52,564 nt of DNA from Pelagophyceae sp. CCMP2097 (Eukaryota > Sar > Pelagophyceae): assembly GCA_026770575.1 (NCBI GenBank), contig MU657232.1, positions 189,279 to 241,842 on the forward strand, given 5' to 3'. Of this stretch, positions 32,191 to 42,514 are shown one piece after another (the first letter of the stretch is position 1; each line of letters begins with the position of its first letter). Position numbers and translations under genes: made by a program. The notes below the pieces were generated by a model. It was not told the DNA's origin. It ran no database searches and worked only from the letters and a program-made list of their open reading frames with translations.

Positions 32191-33489
32191 ATGCGGGGCC
32201 TGGTCTCCCGGTTTCTGCGGCGCCCGCGCGCGAGTTTGGGGCCTTTGAAGCGTCGGTCTCTAGGAAGCGTCCCCGAGAGCGGCGCGCCGGCGAGCGACGC
32301 GCCACGACCGACGAACGCGGCGCCGCAGAGCCTCGCGCCGGCCGTCCAACGCAACGCGAAGATCCTGCAGAGTCCCGACGCAAACTCGATCCTCCGGCTC
32401 TTCGACGAACTTGAAAGCGACTTTACTTTTGTCAACACGGCGACGGCCATATGCAGAGTCGGCCAGCTCGTTCAAGCTTCGGATGCGACCGACGACCCGC
32501 GGTTGTCCAAACTTCTCGCCCGCGGCGAGGTGTGCCTGATATTCTGGAAGCCGCGGGAGGTGGCCACGGTGTGCATCGCCGCGGCCAAGCTCGGCGGTCC
32601 CGCGTATCCTCTCCTCGCGGCAATCAACGATTCGAAACTCCGCCTAGACAAGTTCAGTCCCCGAGACGTGGCCAATACGGTCTGGGCCTTTGCAAAGGCG
32701 GGTTTTGAAGCGCCTTTCTTGTTCGAAGCCGTCGCTGCGCACGTCGTCGAGAGAGCGCATACGTTCGCGCCCCGGGACGTGGCCAATACGGCGTGGGCTT
32801 TTGCAAAGTTGAAAGTGCGGCATCTGGAACTCTTCCGCGCCGTCGCGGTTGCTCTTCGGGCCAAAGTGGGGACGTTGAATGCGCTCGACGTGGCCACCAC
32901 CGTCTGGGCTTTTGCTAAAGTTCCAGAGGCCGCGTTTTTGAACCGCGGCCTTTTTTTCGCCGTCGCAACGCACTTCGAATCGAGGCTCCGGCACTTTTCT
33001 CCGCAGAATCTGGCAAACGTCGCCTGGGCCTTTGCAAAGGCGGGCATCGCCGCGCCTTTACTGTTCGCTGGAGTCGCGACGCGAGTGCGCGACGACGCGG
33101 TACATTTCAAGGCGCAGGAGCTGGCCAACGTGGCGTGGGCCTTTGCCAAGGCGGGGATCGCCGCGCCTCGAATGTTCGGCGCCATCGCATCGTGCGTTGC
33201 GGCACAGAGTGGAAATTTCAACCCGCAGGAGCTGGCCAACGTGGCGTGGGCGTTCACAAAGTTGCACCCCGATTTCCAAGACGCGCGCCTCTTCGAGGCC
33301 ATATCGACCACGGCGCAGGAGAAGATGGCATCGTTTTCAAATGCCGAGCTCTGCAGCCTGGCGGACTCGTTCGCCAAAAAGGCACCGTGCAAGTCCCGAG
33401 ATCAAATCCTCGCAAGAGTCGCAACCGAGGCCGTTCGGCGCAAAGGGCCCACGCTGCCCTCCAAGTGCCGTGCCATTGAGAGCCGTTGA
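32191..33489 (+). CDS. Organelle-targeted WAFAK-repeat (OPR/FASTK-like) protein
   Basis: This intronless 432-codon ORF starts with an Arg/Ser-rich, acid-free N-terminus (MRGLVSRFLRRPRASLGPLK) typical of a mitochondrial or plastid transit peptide. The body carries at least six repeats of 37-40 residues around (D/E)(V/L)ANVAWAFAKAG, starting near residues 153, 191, 228, 268, 305 and 343, plus a weaker one before (KPREVATVCIAAAKLG) and one after (ELCSLADSFAKK). Such helical repeats occur in algal and alveolate organelle RNA-binding proteins, often with a C-terminal RAP domain. No RAP domain is visible here, so RNA binding is inferred from the repeats alone. ATG at 32191 is chosen over the upstream GTG at 32185. 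It is transcribed divergently from the dynein gene. Confidence 0.85.
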   Translation: MRGLVSRFLRRPRASLGPLKRRSLGSVPESGAPASDAPRPTNAAPQSLAPAVQRNAKILQSPDANSILRLFDELESDFTFVNTATAICRVGQLVQASDATDDPRLSKLLARGEVCLIFWKPREVATVCIAAAKLGGPAYPLLAAINDSKLRLDKFSPRDVANTVWAFAKAGFEAPFLFEAVAAHVVERAHTFAPRDVANTAWAFAKLKVRHLELFRAVAVALRAKVGTLNALDVATTVWAFAKVPEAAFLNRGLFFAVATHFESRLRHFSPQNLANVAWAFAKAGIAAPLLFAGVATRVRDDAVHFKAQELANVAWAFAKAGIAAPRMFGAIASCVAAQSGNFNPQELANVAWAFTKLHPDFQDARLFEAISTTAQEKMASFSNAELCSLADSFAKKAPCKSRDQILARVATEAVRRKGPTLPSKCRAIESR

Positions 33490-33734
33490 CAGTGCCGTTG
33501 CCTCGCCAAGACGGTGCTTGCCTCTGCCACGACGGGGGCGCCGAGACTGCTTCGAGCCGCCGTTTCCGCTGAAAAGATGGCCCAATGCCACCGCTGTCGG
33601 CGACGGCCGCCGAGGCGGCTGGGAAGACGCCCCACTCAAAAGGCGCGGTGACGACGGGCATTGAGGCGTCTGTCTTGAAATCGGACGGCTCCTCCGACGC
33701 CGACGACATCGCGCTACATGTTCCCAAGGCCGGC

Positions 33735-34320
33735 TGCGCAAGGACACGGCGGCGCGAGCCGCGGCCGCGAAGGTCGAGGAGGGCGACCTCGATATGAAGC
33801 TCACGACGAGCAAGACGGCGTACGACAGCCTCAAGGAGCAGCTCGTCGTGGCGGGACCGATCGAGGCGGCCATCGAGGGCCCCTTCTGCACGTCGATCAA
33901 CGTCAGCGCGACGCCCGCGGCGTGGAGGTGCTCATCGCCACGATCAAGCCGCTGTTCGACGGCTGGGCTGAGTTGCTGCACCTCGCGACCGCCTGCCGCG
34001 TGCTCGACGACGACGAGGTCAACAAGCTCTGCGAGCTGTGCGCGTCGGTGCCGGCGCTGCTGCGCCGGGTCGTCGTGAACCGCCAGATTAAGAGGCACGT
34101 GATCGAGTTCGAGGTGCCGCAGTCTGTGCGGCGCTGGCGCAGCCTCGGGCTGTTCTGCAAGGGCGCGTTCGCATCGCTCTCATGAACCGCCTCAAAACGC
34201 GCTTCGCGTCTGTCCGCGACCCAAAGGAGCGCGACGAGCTCGTGTACAACTCGCTGATGATCCGGAAGGAGAGCGCCGCCCTCATTGCCGCCGTATTGCT
34301 GCGGGTGCAACGGTATCTCA
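33735..34320 (+). pseudogene. Frameshifted relic of an unidentified protein
   Basis: Three successive frames give protein-like sequence that reads on if two frame changes are allowed, near 33920 and 34165. The pieces are AAAKVEEGDLDMKLTTSKTA..., then VEVLIATIKPLFDGWAELLH...RQIKRHVIEFEVPQ, then MNRLKTRFASVRDPKERDEL...AALIAAVLLRVQRYL. The mixed composition is unlike the low-complexity shadows around it. I do not recognise the family. No splice pair with the usual GTGCG/TAG signals joins the pieces, so decay is more likely than introns. Confidence 0.4.
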
Positions 34321-34499
34321 CCCAAAAGACCAGATGTCACCCGATGTCACCAAAAAGAAGTTCGCCGCCGCCGCCGCCGGATGTTTACGTCGTAATCTGT
34401 CGTCGGACTGCCACGGCCCCGACGAGGAGCAGGCGTTGGCCTGTCTCGAGGGCCAAGAGTCAGGAAGCTCACGGACACAAAATCCGCATCGTCCGCGTC

Positions 34500-34800
34500 T
34501 GCTGCGTGGCGTTTGGGCGTGTATGCATCCGTGGAGGGTCTGCGTCCGCTCCGCGTCCGCGTCAGCACCGCGTCTGCGCCCGTCGGGCGTCCGAATCTGC
34601 CGGGCGTCCGCGTCCGCGTCTGTCGGGCCGCGGGGGTCTGTGTCTGTAGGAGCGTCCGCGTCCATCGGGCGTCCGCATCCGTGGAGGGTCCGCGTCTGCC
34701 AGAAGTCTGCGTCTACAGGGCGTTCGCGTCCGTGGAGAGTCCCGCGTCCGCGTCCGAGTCCGCGTCCGCGCCACGTCCCCGACGGGGGTTTGCAGGGCCG
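34500..34800. repeat. GTCCGCGTC low-complexity array
   Basis: The stretch is built on GCGTCC / GTCCGCGTC words with interruptions such as TGTCGGG and GTGGAGG. All frames are open but give Arg/Ala/Ser or Asp-Ala-Asp-Ala repeats. The reverse-complement motif (GACGCGGAC) forms a second array at about 45630-45765. Confidence 0.75.
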
Positions 34801-34989
34801 GGACGGCGCCAGCCCGCCGCCGGACGTGCGCTCGCCGGACTGCGCGGCCATCGACGTATAGTCGTCGCAGCGCTGGCGCCGCTGCAGTGCAGCGCTGAAG
34901 GCTAGTAAAAGCCAGCTCGGGAGTCGATTGTAGGGCTTCGCCAAGCGTGGTTTATATCCTCGCTATTTGGTAAATCCACGGGAAAACGC

Positions 34990-35209
34990 GATGGCAGGCT
35001 TGGTCAGGCCGAGGCACCACCTGGTATTGTGGGTGAACGCGAAGGACCGTGAGCACGAGTTGCCGGCCTACATGGCGCACCTGCCCAAGACGCCATATCG
35101 CGGCAAGGCGTTCGTCTTCGAGCTTGCCAGCCAGGTTCTCAGCCCCGGGAGGGGCCTCCCTACGCGCCTAGACCCATCGCAGCCCGAATCAGCGCGTTTG
35201 AAAATATGA
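34990..35209 (+). CDS. Short hypothetical ORF
   Basis: ATG at 34990 opens a 72-codon frame beginning MAGLVRPRHHLVLWVNAKD and containing AYMAHLPKTPYRGKAFVFEL. The composition is balanced, unlike the flanking arrays, so it could be a small gene or an exon. The ending (LPTRLDPSQPESARLKI) may be intronic read-through. No family was recognised and no supporting neighbour was found; treat it as tentative. Confidence 0.25.
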
Positions 35210-35311
35210 GCTTCCAATTACTCTGCAATTCTGTGTGTAAGGTAAATACCCAGTAATTACTGTAATTACCAGACCCCAAAATCCTTTGCACCGTAATTGT
35301 CCACCTATAAA

Positions 35312-36055
35312 TGGTACGCACGAATTGAGAAAACCCGATGATTTTGGAGGAAACCCGGTGCGATCCGGGATGTTCAGTCTTCCAGGACCCAGGTGCGGCG
35401 CCGGCGCCTGCCAGGTGGCCAGAGGAAAGTTGCACCATCGCGTGCCGGGCCGCTGCGCTGCGCTGCGGCAGAGTACCGTGCGTGGTCGTTCCGACGGGCC
35501 TTTGGACGGTGCTTCCGTGGCCAGTGTGCGGAAGGCGGCGGGCAACGGCGCCTCCGTGTCCATCGACGGACGGATGGCTCGACGAGGCATCAACGCACCG
35601 CGTCGCTGCGTGATGATCTAGAGCCACGGCTCTGATCTATAGCGCACGCCGCGGGATAAAGCCATCCGACGTTCTTTTACAACGGGGGCTTTGGTGGTGC
35701 TTCCGAGTCCTGGGCGTGCGACGCGGCGCCTAGGTGGGGCGGCTGGTGGGGTGGATGGTTGTACCATCATGCGCCGGGTCGCTGCGCTGCGCTGCTTCAG
35801 AGTACCGTGCGTGGACGTTCCGACGGGTCGTTGGACGGTGCTTCGGTGGCCTGTGCCGACGCGGCGGGCTGCGACGGGCAAGTGCGTCGAAAGATGCACC
35901 GAGGAATCGAGTAGGCGGCGTTATGGTACGCATGAATTGAGAAAACCCGATGATTTTGGAGGAAACCCGGTGCGATCCGGGATGTCGATGTTCAGAAAAA
36001 CTAGACTTCTTCCAGGGCGCGGCGCCGGTGCCTGCCAGAGGAAAGTTGCACCATT
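35312..36055. repeat. Local duplication, blocks A-B then B'-A'
   Basis: Block A (about 35312-35441) begins GGTACGCACGAATTGAGAAA and ends GAAAGTTGCACCAT. It recurs at about 35929-36055 with small insertions. Block B (about 35430-35545) contains CGCTGCGCTGCGCTGC and GAGTACCGTGCGTGG and recurs at about 35757-35885. All copies are in the same orientation but the block order is swapped. No gene was identified in this stretch. Confidence 0.75.
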
Positions 36056-36404
36056 GGATTGGGCGGCGCCCATTGGCTTCCCCTGCCTCGAATCCCGTCC
36101 TCCCCCCGAAATCAACTCGTTGCAAGAAAAGCCCCTGGACCCCAGCATGCACATTCTATGCAAGGGTAATCTACTGACTGACACCGGGGGCAGAAGGTTG
36201 AGTGCTCCTTTGACGTCTGGCCGATGAACGTGAGTGGGCCGCAGAGTTCGTTGACAATGGTGGGAACGGACGCGCGTGTGGGGTCGTTGATGGGCCGTCG
36301 CGTATTGGGGCTTGATTCTGGTCGCTCGTGGAGGCGTAGGCGGACCGCTTCAGAGGTTGGTGGCAGCCAAGCGTGAAGACTAAAACCCTGCGCGTGTGGG
36401 GGCG

Positions 36405-37875
36405 TTTTGGCCGCTCGTGGGCGCGGCCGTGGGCGCATCCGTGGGCGCCTCCGTGGGCGTGAGCGCGTTCGTCAGCGCGGCCGCCGTGGGCGCGTTCGTC
36501 AGCGCGGGCGTGGGCGCGGGCGTCGGTGTCTCCGTGGGCACGGCCGTGGGCACGATTGCGGGCACGGCAGTTGGCGCCGCCGAGGGCGCGGCAGTGTGCC
36601 CGACTGTGGACACGACTGACGGCACTGCCGTGGGCACGGTCGTTGGCTTTGGCGTGGGCGCGGGCGTCGGTGTCTCCGTGGGCACGGCCGTGGGCACGAC
36701 TGACGGAACCACCGTGCGCACGGCCGTGCGCACGGTCGTGGGCTTTGGCGTGGGCTCAGTAGTGCGAACGGCCGTGGGCACGGTCATTGGCACGCGCGCA
36801 CGGGCGTCGTCTTTTCCGTCGGCGCGAACAAGGCTGTGAGCGCGGTCGTCGGCGCGGCCGTATGTGAAACATCATTTTCCCATAGGCTCCCTACGGAAGC
36901 CTGAATGGTGCGCAGGCGTTGACTACTCTGTGGGCGACTCTGTGGGTGCGACCGTGGGTTCGACTATTGGCGTAGCCGTGGGCGATTTCGTGGGAGCGGC
37001 TCTCAGCGCGGGCGTTGGCGCGCCATGGGAGCGGCCGAGGCCGACTTTGAAGGCCGCCGGGCGCGGCGCAGCCGACAAACGTAACCGAGGCGCAGCCTAC
37101 AAAGGCGGCGCAGCCGCCTGCGCCGCAGGATGCGGCGCAGCCGCCGCAGGCGGCACATCGGAGGCGCAGCCGCCGGATGCGGCGCAGGCGCCGCAGCCGC
37201 CGCAGGAGGCACATCAGAGGCGCAGCCACTGCAGCCGCCGAATTCCGCCACATGAGGCGTAGCCGCCGCAGGCGGCGCAGCCGATGTAGGCGGCGCCGCA
37301 GGCTGCGCAGCCGCTGCAGGCAGCGAATGAATCCGCCAGAGGCGGCGAAGCCGCCGCAGGCGGCGCAGGAAGCCGCCGGAGGCGGCGTAGGTACCCGCCG
37401 CAGGCGGCGCAGCCGCCGCATGCGGCGCAGGAAGCTGCTGCATGCGGCGTAGCCGCCGAATGCGGCTCACGAAGCCGCCGCAGGCGGCTTAGCCGAAGGC
37501 GGCTCAGGAAGTCGCCGGAGGCGGCAAAGTCGCCGGAGGCGGCAAAGTCGCCGGAGGCGGCATAGGTAGCTGCAGGCGTCGTAGCGCAGGCGGCGGAACG
37601 GCGGCGCAGGGGTGGCGCAGCCGCCGCAGGCGGCCGGAGGCGTCGAGCGCTCTTTGGAGATTGCCGGAGGCTCCGCCGGCCGGAGGCCGCCACCCGTAGG
37701 CCGGCGCCCGTAGGCCGGCGGCCGGAGGACGGCCGCCGTAGGCGGCCGGCCGGAGGCCGCCTCCGCGGGCCGAAGGCCGCCGTTGGCGGCTGGAGGTCGG
37801 CGTCCGTTGGCGGCCGGCCGAGGCCGCCGGCCGGAGGGTGGCGGCCTCCGGCCGGCCGCCGGCACGAACCATCCA
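36405..37875. mobile_element. Composite repeat element, copy 1 (about 1.47 kb)
   Basis: The left boundary is TTTTGGCCGCTCGTGGGC, identical to that of copy 2 at 47851. The order is: a GTGGGCACGGCC-type repeat (about 450 bp), the hairpin AGGCTCCCTACGGAAGCCT (36884-36902), a shorter second repeat, a linker with GGAGCGGCCGAGGCCGACTT, a long mini-palindrome array, and the end GCCGCCGGCACGAACCATCC. On the minus strand the first part reads as PTAVPTETPTPAPTPKPT-like Pro/Thr repeats, as in stramenopile surface proteins; on the plus strand it reads Val-Gly repeats. No transposase or RT was found. It is called mobile because two near-full copies and one fragment occur in the window with shared ends. 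Confidence 0.6.
37064..37600. repeat. GC-rich mini-palindrome array in element copy 1
   Basis: The array consists of alternating GGCGGC-NNN-GCCGCC and GCCGCC-NNN-GGCGGC units with loops such as TAG, AGG and GGA, in roughly 15-nt steps. Towards the right it grades into longer GGCCGGCGGCCGGAGG-type palindromes (37660-37860). Every unit can form a short, very stable hairpin in DNA or RNA. Confidence 0.85.
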
Positions 37876-39063
37876 AAACGCGCAAACCCGGCAAACCGGA
37901 CCCGCAGTGAAGGGCAAACCCGAACCCGTTGAAGCTCTTGAAGTGAACCGCCCTTGCAGGGGTTCGACTGCCTCCGCACCCGGTGGCGGCGCCGTACAGG
38001 CGGAGCTTCGCCTTTGGCGGCGCGCCGATTCGGCGGCGGCGCGCTTGGTGCAAGGCTCGGTGCAAGGCTCCGGGCGCCAAAGTCTCTTGGCAAGGCTCGG
38101 CGCCCTTTGGCGCTGACGAACAAGGCGCGCGTCGCGCAAGCGTCTAGCCCGGCGTAGAATTCCATGGTCTACGCATATCGTATTCAACCTCGCCATGGTC
38201 ACGGGCCTTGCAAGTTGCAATGCCGTCGCAGCAAAGGGCCCTTTTCGGTAATCGGACGAACGTTGGATGATGCATGATGAGGGTTTTAATTTATTATCCG
38301 GAAAGCGACAATGGGTGCAGTGTGCATCTCCCATGCAGATCGGCGGCACTCGCAGGGAGAGAGTGGTCGAGTGTCACGAGGACGCAGGAACCTGCGCCGC
38401 TAATTCGACGCCTCTCGGAATCTAGCCCCGGGTGGATCCGCAACCCAGGGTGGATTTCAGGTCCCTTTCCCCGGACCCGTTTCTGGACCCTCGGCCAACG
38501 GCCCTTTCCCCGGAGACGCGTTTCTGGATGACGGCCCGCGCGCTTCGCCAACGGCCCGCTGGTTGACACTTGTGAAGCTTTTTGGATACGAGGTTCAAAA
38601 GGAAGCAATCGGAATTCCGACTTGCTGGACTGAAGCAAGGAGCGCTTGCGACGTGGAGCGTGGCCGGCAAGTGTGCCTGCCATGTTGTCATCGAAGCGGC
38701 CCGTCTACGCGGCGTCGTCAAGCCGGACATTGGCGTCGGTGGAAACGCAGCGCACCGAGGGCGAGGCCGCGCATCATCGAAGAATGCCGTCGCGGAAATG
38801 GATGCAGTCTCCCCAATCGCAGCACGCTGATTTGCCGCCGCGGACGCCGAGCCCGAATACGTTTCGGCGCCGAATCCCTTGCCCCAAATGGACACGCCGC
38901 CGCCTCATCCTCGTCGCTTTACTTTCTCGCACCGATCTCCTCCGACTCAAACTCCAAGCCGTCCAACGCCTCAAGCGATTCGTCCGACGCTGGCGAACAC
39001 GGCGGTTGAACAAGCAAACCGAGCGAACCGCTCCGCCAATTCCCGGCGCCAGATGCATTCGGC
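37876..39063. other. Stretch without a confident gene
   Basis: ORFs exist on both strands (for example 38422-38895 minus and 38563-39009 plus), but none shows a recognisable domain and they overlap antisense to each other. The plus frame reaching 39009 is in register with the IQ-motif-like gene that follows. It could be its upstream exon if a 48-nt intron (39005-39052) is removed. Words containing GGGTGGAT recur at 38430, 38450, 39082, 39107 and 39132. Confidence 0.5.
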
Positions 39064-40628
39064 ATGGGAATCGAGGAGCCCCCGGGTGGATTCATTCGTT
39101 CGCCCCCGGGTGGATTCAATCGTTCGCCCCCGGGTGGATTCAACGGCCTTATCAGGTTTGTGCGCGCGGCGGGCGCCTTGCTCGACGAGGTCTATCGAAA
39201 GCGGGCCGCGGACCGAATGCTCCACTTTCTCAACGTTCTAGGCTCGCGGCGCCACGTCTTCGCGTTGAGAAAGGCGTTCCGCGGCGTCCGCCTCGCCGCA
39301 AAGGTCCTCCAATGCGCCTGGCGCCGCGCCATCCGCACAAGCCGCGCGCGCTTAGAACAGTCGTGCCCGCGTCCGAACAGGGGGCGCAAGGCGAAGGAAC
39401 CGGAGTCGCGTTGCTGATTTGTGGCTTCTAGGCTCCGTTCGGTCTGGGCCTCTGTGAAAGAGCGCAAGCTCTGCGAGCTCCAGAACTGGGCGAAGATGCT
39501 CGTGCGGGTGAGCCCTTGTTGGGGGCGCGCGACCATTGTTGGGGGCGGTGGGGGATGCTCGTGGGCGATACACCGGTGGTACGCCCATTTCCTTTGCTTT
39601 AGATGGGCCAAGGCCCGCCCGCGGCGTGGCTCGAGCAACGCCGCGACGAGTTCGAGCGGCGCAAGGCTCGAATACTCCGCGCGTTGCCCAAAACGCCTCG
39701 TCGGCCCGCTTTTGGTCCGAGGCGGTCGTCTGGGGGCAGGGGACGGCGAGGCGTCTCTGGAGAAGAGGCGCGCGCCCTGGACGTCTCCGCCGAGCACCGA
39801 GACGCCCACCTGAAGCGGTACCTGCGGACGAGAGCCGGCAAGGCCCCTCGGTACGCCTTGTCTGGTCTCTGCGCGGCCCCGTTTTGTGCGTCGTACGGTC
39901 CCTTCAACGGTCCCTTTGGGGTCGACGACGCGCGGGACTGGGTCCACGGCGACCACGTCGATCGCGCGGCGCACGTCATGGTGACGGCTTTCCGGAATCG
40001 CAAGCCGACGGCCCCGGCGTTTCCGGATTTCAGAGGCCTTTTTTCAGACGTCGAAGTCATCTTACGAGACGCGGTTCGCCAGAGGTGCGTCCTCGGCAGA
40101 ATCGACTCGGCGCGGAGATGCCTCCTCGGCGGCGCCTGGCGCACATGGAAGCTCGAGATGAGCGCACGCAAGCTCGACGGCAAGCGCGACTCGGCAAGGC
40201 CCGCCGTCGAAAACTGCCCCCAAATCGCCGCGCCCTGCGGCCGCGCCGCTTCGGCGCGGACGCCGCGCGGGGGCGGCGTCTACGGCGGCGTCGCAAAACC
40301 GCCGCCGAGCGGCTGGGTCGACATGTTCATTCCGAGCGCCGACAAGGCATGTTCATTCCGGACTCGTAGCGCGCCGACGTCGCCGAGGAGCGCGGAAATC
40401 GACGGCGCGCCTCCGAGGTGCGCGGTCATTGAGGGCGCGTCGCCGCGGAGCGCGCTCATGGGCGGCGAGCCGAAGCGCCTCGCCGGCGACTCGAGGCGCG
40501 ATTCGAGGCGCGATTCGAAGCGCGCCCCGTGCTCCGACGAAAATTTCGCAGCGGCGATGTCTTCACCGTTTCCGCCCGCGCGCGCGAAGAGCGCCAACGC
40601 GGTCAACGCGCACCGGCGACATTTCTAA
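39064..40628 (+). CDS. Hypothetical protein with an IQ-like motif
   Basis: Three exons join in phase: 39064-39362, 39432-39507 and 39603-40628 (466 codons plus stop). The first intron is GTGCCC...CTAG before G and the second GTGAGC...TTAG before A. The N-terminus has three tandem PPGGF(N/I)RS repeats. Residues about 60-95 are strongly basic and helical, and VLQCAWRRAIRTSRARL fits a calmodulin-binding IQ motif. Exon 2 (VWASVKERKLCELQNWAKML) continues the helix. The C-terminal third is Pro/Ser/Arg-rich with SRRDSRRDSK. The overall family is unknown. The start is provisional, since an open frame continues upstream and may supply further exons. It converges on BUB3, with 232 bp between the stop codons. 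Confidence 0.6.
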
Positions 40629-40860
40629 AAAGCGGTTTGCCAAATCGAATATCCGAAGTGGGGCCGGGGGCCGCACGAGGCGCAATCGGTTTCGGCCTTA
40701 TCCAGGATTGTTGGAAACGTCGAATATGCGGTGCCTCGACGTCGAGGGCCGTACACGGTGCCGGGTGGACTACGGCGAAATACGGCCCGCGCGCCTGCCG
40801 AAACGAATCGCGGCATTCCTGGTTACCAACGAGAGGTTCTTTCGACTTGTGCGCTACAGT

Positions 40861-40867
40861 TCATTTG

Positions 40868-40899
<32 letters not shown>

Positions 40900-42444
40900 G
40901 GCCGACTTTGGCCTAGTTTTTGTCAGCGTTGGCGCGCGTCGGGGTGCCTCATTCGGGTGCATCCTTCGTGTCTTTCTGAGGTGTCCACGCATGGATTCGA
41001 GGCTCGTCCCAAACTTACGTGACTTCGTGGGCCATGGTTTTATGAATGAAGATGGTGTCTTGCGGGTGGTCCTTTTCGCCCTCCTCGTATGCGTACGACG
41101 ACGCGATGGCGAGGAGCGAGCCTGAGTCCACCGTCCTTCGAAGGCACCTTGCCGCACGAATTCAGCAAGCAGAGTGCGCACCGTCGATGGAAAAAGCGAG
41201 CGACGCGATGGAAGTTTGGAACTGCGGCAGCTGGCAGAGCCGCTTTTTGTTCCGGCCGTCCCAGATGTTGACCTAGCCTCAAAGATGCGTTCGAGGGCCG
41301 GCCACGCTGAGCGAACGGCCCCCTGCCTCGCAAACGACGCGGGTCTTGGCGAAGCCGTCGGTCCCGCCGGTGGCAAACGTGCCGAAGGATTGGTGGAATG
41401 CAATCGTATTGACCGGATAGACGCAATCGTACGACCGGTGGCATTTGAAGGCATAGTTCTTCATCGAATCCGACTCGTCAAAGTACTCGAGCGCGACGCG
41501 GCCCTCGATGGACCCGACGGCGTAGCCGTCTCCGGTGGGGAAGCACTCGACGCAGCGCGTCTGATGCTTCAAAGAGGATTCGCCGTGCTGGAGAGGCTGG
41601 CCGAGCTTCCGAACGTCGAAAACCAAAATGTGGCGCTCCGCCGTCGCAAAAACGACTTTTGATTCATTCAAAGTCATGGAGAAGCACTTGGCCGGTAAGT
41701 GTACCGTGGCCACGCGTTGACGCTGGCGTACGTCCCACGCCCCGGCCGTGCCGTCCCACGACGCGCTCAACAAAAGTTGCAGTCCTTGGTGGAACTCTAC
41801 GCATTTCGCGCCCGCCGAATGCCTAGCGCGATGCGTCCTCAAGATTCGGCGAATTCGACCCGCCCCTTCCACCGCCGACAAAGGCCACACTCGGCCACTC
41901 GCGCCACACGCACGCCGCGGCCAGCGAGACCGACGAGCCCTCGCCGCAACCCGCCTGCGTTCTTTTGTGAGGCGCGCTTCTCCATTGCCGCTTCTCCAAT
42001 GCCGCATTCGGCATCGGTCTGAGACGGACAAGGGGACGCCGGTCTTTTTTGCCGGCGCGTCGAGGTGGATGATCCGCACGGAGCCTAAGCTTTCCGATGT
42101 CGTTTTTGGGTCGTGGACATTGTTGAAACCGGGGAACAAACGCACCGTCGACGTTGCCGCATGCTGCAACCGTGTCGCCACAAAACGTCGCATCGAGCAC
42201 GGCAGACGGCATCGCAAACGACGCCTTGGTCGAATTGCCAAGAGCGTCGTACAGGCGCACAGTCCTGAATGAATCGATTCCGCGAATGAATCGATTCCGC
42301 GCATGCAGCAAAGATGAACCACACGCATTCAGATACAACGCACTTGTCCCATGAGGAGCATAAGAGCAATTCGGGCCTCGTCTTGGAAAACTGCAGCGAC
42401 GAGATGCCGTCCGAAGGCGCATCGAACATGGCGTAGCCCTCCAT
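40861..42444 (-). CDS. BUB3: Mitotic checkpoint WD40 protein BUB3
   Basis: BUB3 is a seven-bladed beta-propeller that binds GLEBS motifs of BUB1/BUBR1 at kinetochores and supports the spindle assembly checkpoint. Spliced from 8 exons: 42444-42344, 42264-42146, 42084-42038, 41954-41914, 41822-41351, 41272-41182, 41121-41019, 40912-40861. They total 1026 nt (341 aa; animal BUB3 is close to 330). Signature segments in order: [85 protein letters not shown]+[23 protein letters not shown]. These favour BUB3 over its relative RAE1. Exon 4 (41 nt) and the ends of exons 3 and 5 are the least certain; exon 5 needs a GC-AG intron. The last exon adds a run of about ten prolines from a CCG repeat. Confidence 0.88.
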
Positions 42445-42514
42445 GGCCAAGGTCCAAGCCGGACGCGGGTTTCAGCGACGTTGGGGATTCGGCGACTATT
42501 TTGCGAAAAAAAGG
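42445..42514. promoter_or_regulatory. 70-bp divergent promoter region, BUB3 and dynamitin-like gene
   Basis: The BUB3 start codon (42444, minus) and the dynamitin-like start (42515, plus) are only 70 bp apart. The BUB3 ATG lies in the palindrome CCATGG, so a plus-strand ATG at 42443 is also in frame with the neighbour. The later ATG is preferred because the protein match begins there. A poly-A run (GCGAAAAAAAGG) precedes the plus-strand start. Confidence 0.55.

Noticed and set aside
36396..36839. 147-codon plus-strand Val-Gly repeat ORF as a genuine gene
   Set aside because: The DNA has a 6/12-bp period, all frames stay open, and the same DNA lies in a dispersed element; no start context or non-repeat domain supports a plus-strand protein.
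38422..38895. 157-codon minus-strand ORF with fairly balanced composition
   Set aside because: Competes with two plus-strand frames over the same bases, none with a domain; the strand could not be decided.
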